A stretch of DNA of 64,000 bases from Haematobia irritans (GCF_050003625.1 NC_134399.1:151894473-151958472), one strand, 5' to 3'. Positions 33,206-46,692 are shown, counted from the first letter of the stretch. Numbers and translations: made by a program. Notes: generated by a model from the sequence alone, not told the origin.

Positions 33206-34308
33206 GGTTAGGTTAGGTTAGGTTAAAGTGGCAGCCCGATTAAATTTCAGGCTCACTTAGACTATTCAGTCCATTGTGATACCACATTTAACTAAAAGTA
33301 CCTATTACATATGGGCACTTCTAGTCTTAACCACTGAACCTTCTCCATTATTTACTTTTGTGGAACCAACCAGATTGCTCCAAAAACATTAACAAACTGC
33401 TTAAGTTAACGTTTTCCAGGTCAGCCAGTAATCTAAAGCTATATGCTCCTAAAATTCGCTTACGCCTTACACAAAAAGCAGGACACTCACACAAGAGGTG
33501 TTTAATTGATTCCTTTTCCTCCACGTCATGACAGCTTATACAATAGTCATTATACTTCGCACCTATAGTTTTTGCAAATTCGCCTATCAGGCAGCGACCC
33601 GTTATAGCAGATATTAGGAGTGCTATCTGACGCCTTGAGAATACTAGCATATCTAGTGTGCGGTTTAAGTTTAAATGGGGCCATATTTGCTTGGTGTCGT
33701 TACAACCAGCCTTCCCACGCAGTAAGAGCTTGCAGGTGGCCAGAGGCATACCAACAGATTCTAGTTCCCCTGGAATATGTAAGGTAGTTCCTGGCCTTGC
33801 TAACACATCTGCTTCACAGTTCCCCGGTATGTTCCTATGACCAGGCACACACAAAAAAATTTTTTTCTGATTCAATCACGAAATTAATTGATCCAATTAA
33901 TTTTTTAATTGAAATGTCTTCAATCACAGAATTGATAGTATCAATTAAAAAATTGATTGACAGTCAATTAAAAAATTAATTGATCCAATTAAATATTTAA
34001 TTGATACTATTAATTTGTGTGATTGATTTTTATTTCAATTAAAAAATTTGTTGAATCAATTAAATTTTTAACTGAATATTTTTTAAAACTCAATTAAGAT
34101 TTTAATTGGAAAAATTTTCGTGAAATTTTTTTCTGTGCACCCATATTAGGTGAATATTGTACTGCTCAGCCATCTCGTTGAGAGATTTGCGGCAGTCTAT
34201 GGCCGTTTTTGAGTTAAGGAACACAGAGTCCAAGGATTTTATTGCAGGTTGACTGTCTGAGTATATATTAATGCCAATATTTCTTGGAACATTACTTCTC
34301 AGCCAATT
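33206..34308 (-). pseudogene. 5'-truncated Jockey-type LINE: RNase H region and 3' end
   Basis: On the minus strand it reads INIYSDSQPAIKSLDS, then LNEMAEQYNIHLIWV, then PGHRNIPGNCEAD: the RNase H domain with its Asp and the W-V-P-G-H block. A C-terminal zinc-type region with CISCHD and HLLCECPAF follows. Frame 33348-33845 is open for 166 codons to the stop. The 3' tail is (CCTAA)n-like (AACCTAACCTAACCTAACC). An identical 11 bp duplication CTACTGAAGTA lies at 33195-33205 and 34309-34319, so this is one truncated insertion. It is split by a MITE at 33848-34137. Confidence 0.85.
33848..34137. mobile_element. ATTAATTGAT-rich MITE inside the LINE (290 bp)
   Basis: The ends are CACACAAAAAAATTT and the inverse of CACAGAAAAAAATTT. 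CA flanks both sides (33846-33847, 34138-34139). Removing it and one CA restores the uninterrupted W-V-P-G-H codons of the RNase H domain, so the boundaries are certain and the duplication is 2 bp. Confidence 0.85.
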
Positions 34309-34319
34309 CTACTGAAGTA

Positions 34320-35640
34320 TAAAAAGTGAAATTTATTACTGCAACAAGTTTGTAGGAAGTTTTGTGATACTTTATAGTCGTCAAACAATATCCGGATGAT
34401 ATTTGTGTGCGTATTAATCCCTGATTTCATCCTTTTTTCTCCCTGTCGCAAATTCTCCCTCCATGTCCAAACGTGCTCTTATGTTATTATTAATTTGGTG
34501 CTATTGGAATCCACCTCAACACCAAAAAATTATTCAAACAAGTTAAAATTTTAATACTGCTTTTTTGTTTTTACTATGTGTGCGCAACATATGCTTAATT
34601 GTTGCTTTTTAGAACATTTGACGCTTGCAGTGTTGCCGGATACATGATGCTTTAATGTGTTGCGCAGTAGATGCAGCGCAACATTGCGTTTCCGAAAAGG
34701 CCCATTTTTGTTCTGGCAACAATCTTTGTCATTTTTATGTGAAATAAAATCTGACTTCTATAGAGCAGCAATATATGTAGTCCAGAACAAATATTTCTGC
34801 TGGCCATATTTTCATAGAGGTTTAGTGTAAATTACGATCTCCGTGTGGGTCATAATTAAAAAAGCGACTTGCTTACTAATATTTTTGCATAATCAAAAAC
34901 TATTAACTGTTTTCCAATTTTTGATATTTTTAAAGGTCCAATTCGACTGTTTTATAATTCTATTATCGCATAGTCCGAAGAGAATTTATAATTTCGAACC
35001 AGCAGACAATTTCAAACTATTGACTTTTCAGCAGTATGTCTGATTTTACAAAATAGCAGATTATTTGCTGTTTTAGCAAAAAAAAAAATCTAAAATAACA
35101 GTTTTTTGCCTGCAGAAAAACGGCAGCCAGTGTTTGCTATTAACAGCAGTCTTTTTTCTATGAGTGTAGTACTAGGCTTATCAATAAGAATACTGATATC
35201 AAAGAAAATACTGATTAATCACACATAATTGCTGTTTATCATTCAAATCACATTAGAAATTATTAGTAAAATTATCTACATTACGGATAATCACTCTAGT
35301 GATTTTCCCACCTTCCAGAAACTATATCATAGTAATTTTCCTTTACAAAAATGCTAACGCTCAATAAGAGACATTTATTTGTTATATCTACAATATTTGT
35401 TATTGTTCGAAAAGTTAGAATGTTCGAAAAGTTACATTACAAAACATTGTATTTCTTTTTTTAAACATTTTTAAGCTAAACTGTTAAGTATTAATTCTAG
35501 ATTGTAAGAATAACTTAGGCATGATTGTTTGTAATAGTTGTGTTTTTTGTGTTAATAAATATTTTATTTTAATTATTGTCTAAATTAGATAATGTGAAAC
35601 GTATGCAATACGTTTCCAATATCTTAAATGAATGGTTTTC
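34320..35640. other. AT-rich intergenic stretch, no gene recognised
   Basis: Scattered GCAGAAA/TTTGCTG motifs resemble those at 32820-33000 and may be remnants of one repeat split by the LINE. No reading frame above ~66 codons looks coding. Possible poly-A signals for the minus-strand gene (AATAAA as TTTATT on this strand) lie near 35660. Confidence 0.4.
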
Positions 35641-35778
35641 TAATAAATAAAAATGGAAGTTTTATTTTTGTAATCAAATCAGATCTGATTATCTGATGTA
35701 TTTGTTTTGGATTTGGGATTTTAATCTTGGGTTTGTGGATGATGAAAAGGGGGACTAGATGAATTAAGATTAGCAGAT

Positions 35779-38700
35779 TTATGCCTTGCTAGGATTTTCG
35801 ACGATTGTAGTTTCAGCAGCAACTGGTTCAGTGGCTGTTGTAGGTTCGATTTTCTTGGGGGCTGGTTTTGCATGGCCACGGCCGAAGATAGCCTTTTCGA
35901 TACCCAAAATGGGAGATTCAAAGGCCAAAGTGGCAAAGATGGAGGCACACAAAGTTAAACCGAAATCGTGCCACCAACGGAGAACCTAAAAGATGATAAT
36001 ATTTGAGAATTCTAAATGATAAATTCTTTCCGTGAAAACTTACCATATCGTAGTCGGAGAAGTGAGTATCGGTTTGGAGGCGAGCAGCAGTGACCAACTG
36101 AACAATTCTGTGGATGACATACATACAGTAGGTCAACCGACTGAAACCTGTAAAGAATCCCCAGGATAAGAAATCGTTGATGATACCTCCATGGCCATTG
36201 TAACAAGCCCAAACAATCCATCCAATAGCACAAGCCCATGAGGCACGAGATAATGGTTCATAGAAAGCACCTTCAATAATTGGGGCATCAGGATTTTCAG
36301 GGAGAATACGCCAATAAGGACCCCACAAGTCAGTTAACATAATACCAAGAGCCAAAACCCAACCGGTGATAACCCATTTTTTCGCCAATGGGAATTGTTT
36401 GCCACGATTTTTAGTAAACAAGAAATAGCCGAAGATAACACCGATCAACCAGGTTGGGAAACGGGTATGCGTGGGATAGTATGTCAATCGTTGACGTAAA
36501 TCTACATGATCATCATCAACACGGAATAGGGTGAAGTCGTTGTACATAAATGTAGCAAAGGTACAACCCATACAGAGGAGACCGAAGACGATAATTGGGC
36601 CCAAGGCTTTCTTACCCCATTTCCACAAAGGAATGAGGAAGAGTGGCGACAATACATATAGTTGAGTGTCCACAGCCAAATACCAAGACTGACTGATGCA
36701 CTGTAATGATGATCCAAGAAAATAAATACATATTAGTAAAATCGGAATTAGTCTTTCTTTTATAATAAATACTTACAATGCTGTAGGGGAAAGCATAATT
36801 TTGGACATAGATCAAAGTTGCCCACCATGACTCTTCACAACGTTTATCTTGAGTTCCAAGTTTCATCCACATGGGTCCGGCACCAGAGTATTTGTACAAG
36901 GACATAATGTACAAGACAACGACAGCAACGACGGGTGTCAAACGGATATAACGATGGAAATACATCATTTTCAAATCCAGCTTTCCTTTCCTGCATTTAG
37001 AAAAATACATTTTCACAAACTCACTAAACGTTGTCAGCATTTACTTACGTCCTTTCCATTTCTCTGAAAGCACCCCACAACATCAACAAGCCAGACATAA
37101 AGAAGAAAGTGTCCACACAGAGTGTAGCATTTTGAACCAACATCGAATAGGGAGTTTGAGTCCACTGAAAAAAAAAGTTTTAAAGTGTAATAAGCATCTA
37201 TTTTGAATTTGAAATTTGTTTTAAATGAATAACAGATCAAATGAAAAGTCCCCGACCTGGAACATATGTATCAGTAGCTTATGAACTATAGAACTTTGAG
37301 TGAATCATTTTTTTTGGTGAAAAACGGGTAACAAAAAAAAATCGGGGGGTTTAAAAGAAATATTCTTCTTTGAAGGGGAAAAATGTGTTAGATTATGATG
37401 GGTAGATCACCAAGGAAATCAAATATTAAGAATCGATGCCCAAATGTAGGTAAATGATTTTGAATCACCGAAATTTGGAGAAACAGAAGTTCTACTTTAT
37501 TAATTTTTTCTTAAATTTTCGTTCATTTTCCTTTAATGGAGGGTGTAATTTCATGAGTTGTAGTTAAAATTTACACCATGGCATTAAACTTTCCTGGAGA
37601 TCTCAAAATGTGGAGCATAATTCAGTTAAATTTTCGCACGAGACAGTGCGTACAAGACAGCAAAAACGACGAAATTCTGAAATTAAGTTGTTCATAAATT
37701 AGATATTCCGGAGGTTAAGGGTTTTAAACTTATCTACAATGTTATAAGACAAGGACTATTCTGTTGACCCATGTAGCAAAAAATATTATCAAAATAAATA
37801 TCAAATTCCTTAAACTTACGGTATAGAAATTATTTCTGTTAATATGGGGCAAATCGTAGAATGTCATATAACCATGACCGAAAACGACCCACATCATGGA
37901 GAAGCAACGCATACCATTAAGACAGTGAATTACATTGGGATTGTTGACCTTCTTAACAGTGAAGATTTTGGGAGCATTCGTAAGAACGGAGAAAGACAAG
38001 TATAAGGGAGATTTGGGTTCTGTAAATAGAGAAAATATGAATAAAGATTTCAATGCATTTTTCTTTAATCAATAAACACTTACGTCCATTTTTGGTTTTA
38101 ACATAATCGTATATTGAACTGGCCAACATACAGAAAACAATGAAGGAGAAGAAGATACTGGAAAAATAAGAAGAAAAAATGTATTCATTGAAGGTATTAG
38201 CGAAATAATTGTTTATTAAAATCATGTGCATCAACCAAGTTATTTGAAATTTTTGATAATGAATATTCATTATTTATGATATTATATTTTTTTTTCGCAC
38301 CACTGTGCTACTTTAAGTTTTTAAGTTCTTCGTGACCAATTGAGATTTCACGTCAGTTTCTTGTATCTATGTTGAGCTTAAAATTGTATACGTTGTATAA
38401 GAGTACGATATTGAAGGAGGAAGGATTTATACGTGTTCACACAATTTTTTTTTCTGATTCAATCACGAAATTAATTGATCCAATAAATTTTTTAATTGAT
38501 CCAATTAATTTAAGTTCTTTGTGATCCATTGAGATTTTCACGTCAGTTTCTTGTATCTATGTTGAGCTTAAAATTGTATACGTTGTATAAGAGTACGATA
38601 TTGAAGAAGGAAGGATTTATACGTGTTCACACAAATTTTTTTTCTGATTCAATCACGAAATTAATTGATCAAATTAATTTTTTAATTGGAATGTCTTTAA

Positions 38701-41700
38701 TCACAAAAACGATAGTATCAATCACAGTTTTAATTGGGCATAAAAATATTTGATTAAAAAATTAATTGATTTCATTTGAATAAAAAATTAATTGATTTAA
38801 AAAATTAATTGATTTCATTTAATTGATTTCAATTTAAATAAATTTTTAATTGGTTCAATTAATAATTTAATTGATGTTGATTGCAAAACACAATTACTTT
38901 CTTTGCTGACTTTGTGGTTTTAGTTTGAATAAAAAATTGATTGTTTGAAATTTTTAAAAATCATCGTTTTTTAGTCTCCGAGTTTGATTAAAAAATTAAT
39001 CAAAAAGTAATTTCAATTAAAAATCAAATTCAATTAAAATTTTTTAATCATTGACTTCATTTCTATGTTAATTAAAAATTTAATTGCATCCATTAATTTA
39101 TTAATTGAACATCTTTTCAACTTCAATCAGCTTTTTAATTGGAAATATTTTGGTGATATTTTTTCTGTGTACTCCTTAGTAAAAAAAACTCCATTTAAAA
39201 GCGTAATATACATACAAACAAGAAACTGTAGAATAAATGAAATGCAATAAAGTAAATTATTTCCACGAAACGAAATTAAGTTTAGTTTTATGTAGCCTTA
39301 AAGATAATATTTAATCTTAGAATCCAACTTAAAACTTACATAGCAAAGATATCAATGCCACGCAATGTAATTGGCTCGTCCATGTCACAATATTTTTCAG
39401 TAATCATCTCTGCGGTGATATGTTCATTATAGAGGTATTTAATAACATATTTCAAGATAGCATTGGACTTTTCAGGAGAACAAGAGCTGGGTACACAAAC
39501 GCCCAATTCGAAAATTTCGGGATTCTTTTGTTTGTAACTGATGGCACGACTCACTTCTGGTTCATCTTTATTGATCTTATCAAAGAAACCCTTAATTGGT
39601 ACTCTGGCCAAACAATATTGTCCTCGCACATGATCATCAGCGGCGAAGCGACGTGTCAAACCAATACATTCTTCATAATTTCCCATGCTGATGGTGTGAC
39701 CAGTCAATAAGCCCATGGGCATACGACCCCAACTGTCAGGGTCTGTAAGAAATGGAAGAACAAAATAGACCATAATAAGAAAAACGTCTTAACAAAAAAA
39801 TAATTTAATATCCGAATTTCTCTTAATTTCTTCCTACGAATTTCTTTGGGGAGCAAAAGTGCAATTACATGATTCAAATCAAAAATTTTATAAAATCAAT
39901 GCCTTGGTCAGAGATCCACAGACCATAATAGAAAGGCCTTAGTAAAAAAGGCCTTTCTATTATTCTTCTTTCTATGAGGGCGAAAAGTGCGATTACATAT
40001 CACAGAAAAAATATCACCAAAATATTCCCAATTAAAAAGTTGATAGTAGTTGAAAACTTTCAATTAAAAAATTATTTGATACTATTAATATTATAATCAA
40101 ATTAGAAACATTAAGTCAATGATTGAAATTTTTTAAATTTTCAATTAAAACATTAATTGATACAATTAACTTTTTAATCAAACTCGGAAAAATAAAACAG
40201 TTAAAAAATTATAGATATATTTTTTAAATTCTTAATTAAATTTTTTTTGAAATTATATTTTTTTTAATCAAACTAAAAGGGATTAAAAATAGTTATAGAA
40301 AGTGATTGAAATATATATTTTTAATCAAGTATTTTTTTGATGCACAATTAAAACTGCGATTGATCATTTTATCATTGATACTATCATTTTCGTGATTGAA
40401 GACATTTCAATTAAAAAATTGATTGAATCAATTAATTTTGTGATTTAATTATGATTTGGCGCAAATGATTTTTTTACTTTTATTTCATTTTTCTTCTATG
40501 AGGTGTAATTTCGTAAAGTGCAGTTAAAAAGTACACCAAGGGATTACATTTTTCTGGCTTCAACAACGCTTTTTGGAAACCTCAAAGTATAGTGTCAAAG
40601 TGTAGTGTCATATCTTCCGTTTTCATTTTGGGATATGTTACCAAAGCTTTTCGCTAACATGTCAGTTTGAGACTCCAAATTATAAAAAAAGTAAATGAGG
40701 TGTTCTTGCTTTTAAAAAAACTTTTTAAATCACAAAAAAGTAAATAGTTTCATAGGAAGAGTGAACTAACTCGTGCGAAAACTGAACTAAATTGTACTCC
40801 ACATTTTAAGATTTCCACAAAGCGTTTTTAAAACCAAGAAAATGTAATGCCCTTTTGAACTATTTAACTGCAGTTCACGAAATTACTCTCACAGAAGAAA
40901 AAAGAAAAAATGAACTTAAAAAATAAGGCAAATCATCCGCACTGCAAAGTCAAATGTTCAAAGTGTCAATAATCATATTACTTCAAAGTGTCAATAATCA
41001 TATTAGATGGTATTGATTTCTTGATATTATTGCATATTTTCTTATCCATTTTCTAATGCGAACTATTTGAAAATTTCTATATTATCCATTTGGAAATTCC
41101 TTCATACTTTACTCGTTATCAACACTTGTCTATCATAAATCTTATTATTCAAACGTTTGTAATACAAAACTTAGGTAAATCCATAAAGAACAAAACATTG
41201 TGTTATCATCATTAATATTGGCAATTGAAAAGAAACGAAGTACAATAAATATGCTACCGTATTTTGGCTAGCAATAAAATTTAAAGATAAGAACAAATCT
41301 TTTTCAAAACTTTGTCATAGAATAGTTAATACAAATAGTGCCTAGGTCATTTATAGCTTCATATTATGTTCTTTATATTTGATTTACAATCCAATTCAAA
41401 GAACTATTTTATGACATCGAGGTCACGTTCACTATGTTAATCTGATATGAGGTGTACGATATAGTTTTCTTTTAAACAAGTTGTGCAATATTTCTAATCC
41501 TTCATGCAAAAACAAAAATTGGTTACCAGAGACAGCAGCTAAAACAACAAAAAGTCTGCTAAAAAGGGAAAGCAGTAACTGTTTACTGAAATAATAGACA
41601 ATGTCTACTAGTTTTTAATATAAGAGTATATCTTATCAGTATCTTACTAAGAGTATGTCTTGTGTGTTGCTAAAAATTAGGACATTTCTCAAATTAAGGC

Positions 41701-44015
41701 ATAATACGAAAACAATGTTTGCTGGTCGCATTTAGGAGCTTTTAACGATATTAGAAGCAGTGAAAATATTTTGGATAATATTTTATAACCTACAACTTTC
41801 TACTACCCTCTATAAACACTCATAGATCTAATATGGACAACCTAATTTTTTTGATAATGAGGACCAAAACCAACTTTTTATGTATATTGTATGATCGACT
41901 TTTAATGCAAAAATTTTTCAAATTACAAGGCGAATATACATTACCTACGATCGAATATCGGTTTAACCGCTTTTGAATTTATTATGGGTCCTTTAGTCAT
42001 GGATACAATCCTACAATTGGAACAGACAAGTTTGAACAATTCGTATAACTTACCAGAAATACGATTACTCAATAATCACAGACGTATAGAGTCGAAATTT
42101 TCATATTTTTTCAAACGAATATTTATTTAAATACTCCTCAGGTGTTGACCAGAACTTACATTTTTAGTCGATTTTCTTGAAATTGGCAATATGATCATAT
42201 ATTTTATTTCATATTCAGTACCCAATGAAGAGAAGGGGCACAAAAAATCTTTTTCAATCACAAAATTATATGATCCAATTAAGTTTTAAAATACTTGATT
42301 AAAAAATTGATTTCATTGGCAAATTTCAATTAATTTTTTAATTGATGTTAATTGCAAAATCCAATTAATTTATTATTTAAAAAGAAACAATTTTTAATCG
42401 CTATACTATATTTCAATCACTTTTTAATTTTATTTTTAATCTTTTTTAGTTTGATTCAAAAAATGATTGTTTCAAAACAATTTAATTAAAAATTAAAAAA
42501 AAAATCAATTAATTTTGTGATTGAAAAAGTTTGTTTTGTACAAAATTTCAATCATTGACTTTATGTTTCTAGTTCGATAAAAGGTATCAATTAATTGAAA
42601 AGGTTTTCAACTTCAATTAACTTTTTAATTGAGAATATTTTGGTGATATTTTTTCTGTGTAGCAGAAGTGGTTGGTTGGTCCTTTGTGATACCATATTTA
42701 CAGTTCAACACAGAGATTGCAACAACTTAACTAAGAGGTGAGAAAACATCACAAGTATTTATCCTGGATATTTTAGGGTATTTTGTTAAATAATTGAATA
42801 GTTGTTCATACCAGAAAAAGTGGACGTTTTCCTAACTCAGTTCTTCCTAAGTACATCCAAACTTTTCTTTTAAAGGCAAAATTAATTCTCACTTCACAAG
42901 AAGTTTTTTTTGAGATGATATATACAAATCCTTTGTTTTGTAAAATTTCGCCATAAATTTAATTTTGTTTAATTTGAAAAGTATAATAATCCTTTTTTCG
43001 GCTGACATGGAATTTGACATAACATATGTGCTAGTACTATTCAATTTGCATTAAATCCTCGCTCTCTGGAGAACTTTAGCATGGAAGAAATGAATTCTCA
43101 TTAGCCGAACTAGTCACATCGCCCAAAGGATGGTAAAATAAACGCTAATTAAATAACTGAACTTGGTCTTGCTTTTATTTTTTCTCCCCGCTTTTGGTAA
43201 TAATTTCCTATTATTGGTCGATAGGATTTGAAGTAGATTTTTTGTCCTACATCTTTTTGCCAAGTTTTAAGTTTTTCCTTCATAACATAAAGTTCCATAC
43301 TACTTTCTTCAAAATTGTGTGTCGTGTTTTTTTAAATGAAATCCGAAATACTGAAATAGCATCACATCTGAAGAATTCATGCGAAATCGGTGGAGCGGGC
43401 GCTTAAAAATATGATTTCATTGCTTGTGATATGATTTTGCACAAATTCTGTATCCAAAAAAAAAAAAACATTTTCATTGCTGCACTGCTACACTTTTTCT
43501 TTGCAGGGTAAAGGATATTTTAGTTTTTCACAAGAATCATTCTTCTCTTTTATCACACATAATATTTGTACGTTATTAATTCAAAATGTACGAGTCTATT
43601 TCCCATTAACATGTTTCATTTGTATAAATTGCAATATAATTTCAACATTCATGTAATCACACTTTTATCACTGCTTCTCGCTAATCCTTGTTGTAAAATT
43701 GTCTGATAATATTGAAGACACTATATTGGTATGCTTACATTTAAGTGCCCATTCATTGTAGTTTCTGAGACCACTGATGATACGTTGAATATCAATGTCA
43801 CACTGTTCATCATTGTAATCTCTGTGGGATTCAATGTTTGTCACATTTCTAAGTTCATGACTGAGTTGAGAACCAATATCGAAGAATTGAAAAGCAATAT
43901 CGCTACTGAAAGGACTTGAACCAGCAGACAATTGTGTATTCGAAACTTCGGCCAGTGTAATACCAGCAAGCACCAATAGTGCCAACGGCACACCCGCTAA
44001 GATATGCCGAACCAT
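35779..44015 (-). CDS. NRF-6-like acyltransferase-3 family membrane protein, 8 coding exons
   Basis: Exons (minus strand): 44015-43739, 39742-39340, 38157-38084, 38019-37820, 37164-37049, 36990-36777, 36700-36044 and 35985-35779. All junctions are GT/AG and in phase, giving 715 residues. It has a signal peptide (LAGVPLALLVLAGITLA), then the Cys-containing NRF N-terminal domain (~60-225, with DSWGRMPMGLLTG and CVPSSCSPEKS). The multi-pass acyltransferase-3 domain (~227-690) follows, with GMRCFSMMWVVFGHG (His300 is the likely catalytic residue) and VDTFFFMSG. Family members (nose resistant to fluoxetine, NDG-4) act in lipid transport or uptake in epithelia and are mostly at cell or ER membranes. 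The exact substrate is unknown. The start is the ATG at 44015; no in-frame ATG lies upstream before the TATA region. Intron 1 is 4 kb and holds MITEs; introns 3, 5, 6 and 7 are 58-76 bp. Confidence 0.9.
38321..38669. repeat. ~189 bp direct duplication inside intron 2
   Basis: About 160 bp from TTAAGTTCTTCGTGACCAAT (38321-38480) recur almost unchanged at 38510-38669, each copy ending in the left end of the ATTAATTGAT-rich MITE. This suggests a local tandem duplication that included the MITE border. Confidence 0.8.
38628..39169. mobile_element. ATTAATTGAT-rich MITE in intron 2
   Basis: The left end is CACACAAATTTTTTTTCTG and the right end is ATATTTTTTCTGTG/TA. It contains many ATTAATTGATT cores and appears internally expanded compared with the 278-290 bp copies. 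Confidence 0.6.
40001..40446. mobile_element. ATTAATTGAT-rich MITE in intron 1, right end lost
   Basis: The left end is CACAGAAAAAATATCACCAA; AATTGAT cores fill the interior. It fades out near 40446 without a clear right terminus. Confidence 0.55.
42239..42659. mobile_element. ATTAATTGAT-rich MITE in intron 1
   Basis: The left end is CACAAAAAATCTTTTTCAAT and the right end is GATATTTTTTCTGTG/TA. Same family as 33848-34137. Confidence 0.6.
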
Positions 44016-44098
44016 TGTGTGTCGTTGTCGAAACCCGTTTAACACTCCTTGAGCGTTGTACCGTTACAAACTAGATGTACTAAAGTAGAAACCGGTAG

Positions 44099-44106
44099 CT
44101 TTTATA
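44099..44106 (-). promoter_or_regulatory. TATA box of the NRF-6-like gene
   Basis: TATAAAAG on the minus strand lies 84 bp upstream of the ATG. Transcription would be expected to start about 30 bp downstream, near 44070, leaving a ~55 base leader. Such a TATA promoter fits a regulated, tissue-specific gene. Confidence 0.6.
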
Positions 44107-44465
44107 GCCAACTGATACTCTGATATGATTATCGACGTGAATGTCGCTCTCACACACAGATATGACAGGTGTATTTGAGAACGGCAAGTATATTCGTATG
44201 GGCCTACTAATCGAAAAGAAGAAAATACGTACGTTGAAGAATTTTTGCAAAATTTTAAATTTAAAGGAGTACGTATATAACGACACATGTATGTGATTTG
44301 CTTTCGATAAGGGTTCAAAACGATTCGATATGCATAAATGAACTATCAGCTTTTTGCCGGATTTAATAGTGTTCGTAAACAAACTGGGGGTGCTTTACTA
44401 TCCCCTTACACCATTGATGAAATGGGTAAGTACAGGTATGAAAAACAAAATTATAGTATCATTTT

Positions 44466-45831
44466 TATACCCACCACCATAGAATGGTGACGGGGGTATA
44501 ATAAGTTTGTCATTCCGTTTGTAACACATCGAAATATCGATTTCCGACTATATAAAGTATATATATTCTTGATCAGAGAGAAATTCTAAGACGATATAAC
44601 GATGTCCGTCTGTCTGCCTGTCTGTTGTAAACACGCTACAGTCTTCAATAATGAAGCAATCGTGCTGAAATTTTGCACAAACTCGTCTTTTGTCTGCAGG
44701 CAGTTCAAGTTCGAAGATGGGCTATATCGGTCCAGGTTTTGATATAGTTCTCATATAAACCGACCTCCCGATTTGGGGTCTTGGGATTATAGAAATCGTA
44801 GTTTTTGTCCAATTTACCTGAAATTTGAAATCTAGAGGTATTTTATGACCACAAATACGTGTGCCAAAAATTGTGAGTATCGGTCCATATTTTGGTATAG
44901 CCCCATATAGACCGATCTCCCGATTTTACTTCTTGGGCTTATAGAAACCGCAGTTTTTATTCAATTTACCTGAAATTGGAAATCTAGAGGTATTGTAGGA
45001 CCACAATTACGTGTGCCAAAAATTGTGAGTATCGGTCCATGTTTTGGTATGGTCCCCATATAAAACGACCTCCCGATTTGGGGTCTTGGGCTTATAGAAA
45101 CCGTACTTTTTATCCAATTTGTCTGAAATTGGAAATCTAGAGGTATTTTCGGACCATAAAGAGGTGTGCCGAAAATGGTGTTATCGGTCCATATTTTGGT
45201 ATAGCCCCCATATAGACCGATTTCCCGATTTTACTTCTTGGGCTTCTAGAATCCGAAGTTTTTATCCTATTTGCCAGAAATTGGAAATCTAGAGGTATTT
45301 TCGGGTCATAAAGAGGTGTGCCGAAAACGGTGGGTATCGGTCCATATTTTAGTATAGCCCCCATAAGAACGATCTCCCGATGTAACTCCTTGGGTTTCTA
45401 GAAACCATAGTTTTTATCTGATTTGCCTGAAATTGTAAATATTCTGGTATTTTAGGCTCACAAAAACGTGTGTCGGTTTAAGTTTTTAACGGTCCATTTG
45501 GTAATGCCTCCATATAGACCGACTTCACTTCTTGAGGGTGTAGAAGGCGCACTGATCATGAAAATTGCTTGGAACTAAATCTAAAATTTCCAGATTTTAC
45601 TTCTACAGATTTAAGATTTCAAATCAAAACGTTATTTTATAATTTTCTTGCACACTTACAAGAGATGTTAATGATTTCTCTAAAACTCAAACAAAAATGG
45701 TTCTTATAAATCCAGAATCTGATATAGTCCCCATAGGTGAAATCTTTAAATTTATCTTCGGGAATATTTGGTTCATGGTGGTGGGTATTTAAGATTCGGC
45801 CCGGCCGAACTTAGTGCTGTATATACTTGTT
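44466..45831 (-). repeat. Hairpin-headed element with ~153 bp tandem units (reverse)
   Basis: It opens with TATACCCACCACCATAGAAT and the inverse of the ACAAACGGAATGACAAA tail. Then come four to five units marked by TCTAGAGGTATT at 44831, 44983, 45136 and 45288 (period 152-153). It ends with the hairpin TTCGGCCCGGCCGAA and TATATACTTGTTA. The layout mirrors 58313-59857 in the opposite direction. Confidence 0.75.
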
Positions 45832-46692
45832 ATATTCCAAACTCGTCTATTGACTTTTGATGTTTTTCAACATCGACGCAAATCGGATTTATTGGCCTAA
45901 TAGACTTTTTCGTACCTAAAATCGACTAATCGAACGTCGTTAATATTAGCTGAGCTATAGAATTAAATCCGTATTATTTTTATTACCTCGAAATATCAAA
46001 ATACGAGTTGATAAATTTAGGAGATGTCGGCTAATTAGTCTATGAACTATATCATTTTGAGAAAAAAAGAAATTTGGCATGTTGGTATTGGTATGGGATA
46101 GGTTATACTCATACTAATATCACGTTGGAATTGAGTGAAAAAAGTTTGAGTTGAATTGGCATGAATGAAGTTTCTAGAAAATCACGCTCACGAACAAATT
46201 TACGATCAAGAAGAAAATCACACTCACGCTGAAGATAGTCCTTGCTCATGGCCAGGGCTGCCAATAAAATTTCAAGAAAAATCGTCACGTCCCGAAAAAA
46301 TCTTCATAATCGGCACATTAATCTTAAAAATCGTTAAAAAATCGGGATCTTAAATAATACTAAAATAAAACATGTGTTTTGGTTAAAAACCAAACAAAAC
46401 TATTCATTTCATATGAAAAAATTAACATTAATTTAATAAAAATAAAATTTTTATCCAAAGCTATGCTATGTAATTCAAATAATAATTTTTCTAAAATGTA
46501 GCTACTAATTAAGTAACATTTTTATTTATTTGTTTATGGTTTATCAGATATGTCTGCATGTGTATTTCTGTACTGTACTACAATTCTATTATAATTAGTA
46601 CATGTTTGTATTACGCATTCTGAGTAAGTCATAGCCGAAAAGTACTCGAGCACCATCCAGTAACTATTTGCATATATTCCCGCTTAATGCTT

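Larger units (their letters stand above)
39743..43738 (-). other. 4 kb first intron of the NRF-6-like gene
   Basis: It is bounded by donor GTAAGC (43738-43733) and acceptor TTCTTACAG (39751-39743). It holds two ATTAATTGAT-rich MITEs (40001-40446, 42239-42659) and a short direct repeat CAAAGTGTCAATAATCATAT near 40955-41005. Otherwise it is AT-rich with no gene. Confidence 0.75.

Noticed and set aside
46246..46265. CAGGGCTGCCAATAAAAT, another hAT-like terminus
   Set aside because: No partner end or duplication seen downstream.
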